A DNA stretch of 5,907 nt from Patescibacteria group bacterium (GTDB lineage Bacteria > Patescibacteriota > Minisyncoccia > Phycocordibacterales > Phycocordibacteraceae). Made by a program: the position numbers and the translations under genes. The notes beneath the pieces are model-generated. The model was not told the DNA's origin and searched no databases. It saw only the letters and a program-made list of their open reading frames with translations. Positions 4,017 through 5,907 of the stretch are shown here, one piece after another. The stretch lies in NCBI GenBank assembly GCA_018823385.1, contig JAHJIK010000038.1, positions 1-5,907 of the forward strand, read 5' to 3'. Numbering within the stretch: position 1 is the first letter of the stretch; each line of letters begins with the position of its first letter.

Positions 4017-5907
4017 TTATGATTCTTTAGAAATAACCCATCCCTCTGCTAATAGTGCTTCGGCTTTTTTGTACTTTACAGTCTGTGTCTCATCACCTCG
4101 CGTTAGTGTCACGACATCGTTCCGTCCGTACTCACCTGCAGCAGTTACTGTTACCGCAGCCTCCACAGGCTGACTACCAGTCTCTGACGCAGTGCGCAGT
4201 GCACGACGTGTCTTTTCCTCTTCTGCTTTTATCTGAGCTTCGTCTGACAAACGAACGCGCGGGAGTGACTCACGTATCGTCTGCTTGATATCAATCTCCA
4301 TTTGGTGGAACCGATCAAGTCCTTCTCGGCGATACTCGATAAGTGGATCACGTTGTCCGTAGGCACGGAGCGAAACGCTTCGACGCATGTACTCCATAGT
4401 TTCAAGTTGCTCAAGCCAGAAGTTATCGGTGATCTGCAAAACCATGTGACGAAGGAGGCCTGAAAACGCTTCAGCACCGTACTCAACTTTCTTAGCTTCA
4501 AAAGCAGCTACCGCAGCTTCGTCTCCCTCGATAAGGTTCATAACAAATGCCTGTATCTCCTCGTCAGTGCCGTTAAGCGCGGTCTGACGACGTGCATAGA
4601 CGGCTAGGCGCTGTGTATTGAGCACATCATCGTATGCCAACACCTGCTTACGTGAATCGAAGTTAAAGCCTTCAATACGCTTCTGTGCTGACTCCAGTGA
4701 CTTGGTGATCATAGAGCTTTCAATAGGCTCGTCTTCAGCAATTTTGAATGAACCCATAACGCGCTTAAGCATGTCAGACGCAAATACACGCATAAGCTTG
4801 TCTTCAAGAGATACATAGAATCTCGTTTCACCTGGGTCTCCCTGTCGTCCTGAACGTCCACGAAGCTGGTTATCGATACGGCGCGCATCGTGGCGCTCTG
4901 TACCAATCACCACCAATCCACCACGCTCAAGAACCTCTTCTCGTTCAGCCGCGTCTACCGGAGCTCCACCAAGCTTGATGTCGACACCGCGACCAGCAAG
5001 GTTCGTTGCAACCGTTACGCGACCCTTACGTCCCGCCTGCGCGATAAGCTCACCTTCGCGCTCATGGTTCTTTGCATTCAACACTTCGTGAGGAATACCC
5101 GCCTCACTGAAGTATCGACTCACCACTTCGTTATCATCGATGGAAACCGTACCGATAAGGGTTGGCTGTCCTTTTTCGTACAGTCGCTTTACCTCCTTGG
5201 TTAGAGCTTGATACTTTCCATGCACTGACTGGAAGATAAGATCATCACGGTCGATTCGCTGTACGGGACGGTTTGTTGGTACAACCACCACCTCAAGACC
5301 ATATACGGTATAAAACTCTTCCTCTGAAGAAAGTCCTGTTCCTGTCATACCAGCCAACGCTTCGTACATACGGAAGAAGTTCTGGAAGGTAACGCTTGCA
5401 TAGGTGCGTGTCTCCTTTTGAATTGAAACACCCTCCTTTGCCTCTACTGCCTGGTGCAGACCTTCAGACCATCGACGTCCGGGCTGTAATCGTCCAGTGA
5501 ACTCGTCAACGATAACTATCTCGCCATCCTTAACCACATACTCCTTATCTTTAACAAAGAGCGCCTTTGCACGAACAGCAGTCTCAAGTTGATGTGCAAA
5601 CTTCATACCACCCTCTGCATAGAGGTTTTCAATGTTCAAAGCCTTCTCAGCTTTCTGAATACCTTCCTCTGTTATCTGCACTGCACGCATTTTCTCGTCT
5701 ACAACATAGTCCTCTTCTGGTTTAAACGAAGTTACTATCCGGGAGAACTGCTCATATAAATCACTTGAGTCGGCTGACGGTCCTGAAATGATAAGCGGGG
5801 TGCGCGCCTCATCGATAAGGATAGAGTCGATCTCGTCTACAATCGCGTAATGGAAACCGCGCCCAACAACCTGGTGCGCACTGTATGCAGTGTTGTCACG
5901 TAGGTAG
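4017..5907 (-). CDS. secA: Preprotein translocase ATPase SecA, N-terminal part beyond the right edge
   Basis: SecA drives export of unfolded preproteins through SecYEG with ATP. The frame is open to the right edge (the first whole codon ends at 5906), giving 629 residues. About 190-220 residues with the Walker A motif are missing. Seen in order (visible numbering): YLRDN (1-5), Walker B DEID (24-27) and IDEARTPLIISG (31-42) of NBD1. The preprotein cross-linking region and NBD2 entry follow, with VDEFTGRLQPGRRW (133-146) and GMTGTGLSSEEEF (186-198). NBD2 has TNLAGRGVDIKLGG (301-314), GTERHDARRIDNQ (335-347) and QLRGRSGRQGDPG (347-359). The helical scaffold and wing include YDDVLNTQR (425-433) and LRAYGQRDPLIEYRREG (513-529). 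The tail has GRND (594-597) but, instead of PCPCGSGKKYKKC, a cysteine-free VVTLTRGDETQ...KYKKAEALL. So the SecB-binding zinc motif is absent. It is the first visible gene of the operon. Confidence 0.98.
   Translation of the reverse strand, partial: YLRDNTAYSAHQVVGRGFHYAIVDEIDSILIDEARTPLIISGPSADSSDLYEQFSRIVTSFKPEEDYVVDEKMRAVQITEEGIQKAEKALNIENLYAEGGMKFAHQLETAVRAKALFVKDKEYVVKDGEIVIVDEFTGRLQPGRRWSEGLHQAVEAKEGVSIQKETRTYASVTFQNFFRMYEALAGMTGTGLSSEEEFYTVYGLEVVVVPTNRPVQRIDRDDLIFQSVHGKYQALTKEVKRLYEKGQPTLIGTVSIDDNEVVSRYFSEAGIPHEVLNAKNHEREGELIAQAGRKGRVTVATNLAGRGVDIKLGGAPVDAAEREEVLERGGLVVIGTERHDARRIDNQLRGRSGRQGDPGETRFYVSLEDKLMRVFASDMLKRVMGSFKIAEDEPIESSMITKSLESAQKRIEGFNFDSRKQVLAYDDVLNTQRLAVYARRQTALNGTDEEIQAFVMNLIEGDEAAVAAFEAKKVEYGAEAFSGLLRHMVLQITDNFWLEQLETMEYMRRSVSLRAYGQRDPLIEYRREGLDRFHQMEIDIKQTIRESLPRVRLSDEAQIKAEEEKTRRALRTASETGSQPVEAAVTVTAAGEYGRNDVVTLTRGDETQTVKYKKAEALLAEGWVISKES

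Noticed and set aside
3627..4022. 131-codon plus-strand frame opposite obgE
   Set aside because: It is the antisense shadow of the glycine-rich Obg domain, giving a Pro/Ser/Arg-rich peptide, and obgE is certain.
4890..5204. 104-codon plus-strand frame opposite secA
   Set aside because: It lies antisense to the conserved SecA NBD2 region and has no plausible domain.
5688..5690. ATG at 5690 as the start of secA
   Set aside because: The same frame continues to the right edge and encodes conserved SecA sequence (YLRDN, DEID, IDEARTPLIISG), so this Met is internal.

Overview
The window looks like a piece of a Patescibacteria / Candidate Phyla Radiation chromosome, most likely a Parcubacteria-type lineage. 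This is inferred from three things: two small HTH proteins of a type I associate with those genomes (GYxxDYxxxLCR ... VGRSW), an Obg GTPase that ends right after its G domain, and a SecA whose C-terminal tail keeps the GRND of the SEC-C motif but has no cysteines. Only TAA and TAG stops are used by the complete genes. The three housekeeping proteins read through under the standard bacterial code, so there is no sign of UGA recoding. No database search was possible, so the taxon is a judgement.

Every convincing gene lies on the minus strand, so transcription runs from the right edge to the left. The right two thirds is a compact housekeeping operon: secA (4017-5907, its N-terminal coding part beyond the right edge), obgE (3029-4015, one base after the secA stop) and gatB (1580-2989, 39 bases after obgE). 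It ends at a textbook intrinsic terminator with a UUCG tetraloop (1537-1557). The products are the motor of Sec protein export, a ribosome-associated GTPase and the tRNA-recognising subunit of the Asp/Glu-tRNA amidotransferase. They share growth-related roles, not one pathway.

Left of that terminator is an accessory-looking segment. A monocistronic gene (695-1474) encodes an N-terminal excisionase-like HTH, a long acidic linker and one transmembrane helix near the C-terminus, so it appears to be a membrane-tethered DNA-binding protein. It has its own TATAAT box immediately before the start codon and a terminator about 140 bases past the stop. After about 450 bases without a convincing gene, a second gene with a clearly related HTH begins at 237 and runs off the left edge. 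It has a strong sigma70-type promoter overlaid with short repeats and palindromes that look like operators.

No tRNA, rRNA, CRISPR array, insertion sequence or origin was seen. The most interesting material is the pair of related HTH genes with their promoter repeats, the cysteine-free SecA tail, and the lack of normally spaced Shine-Dalgarno sequences at all four visible starts.
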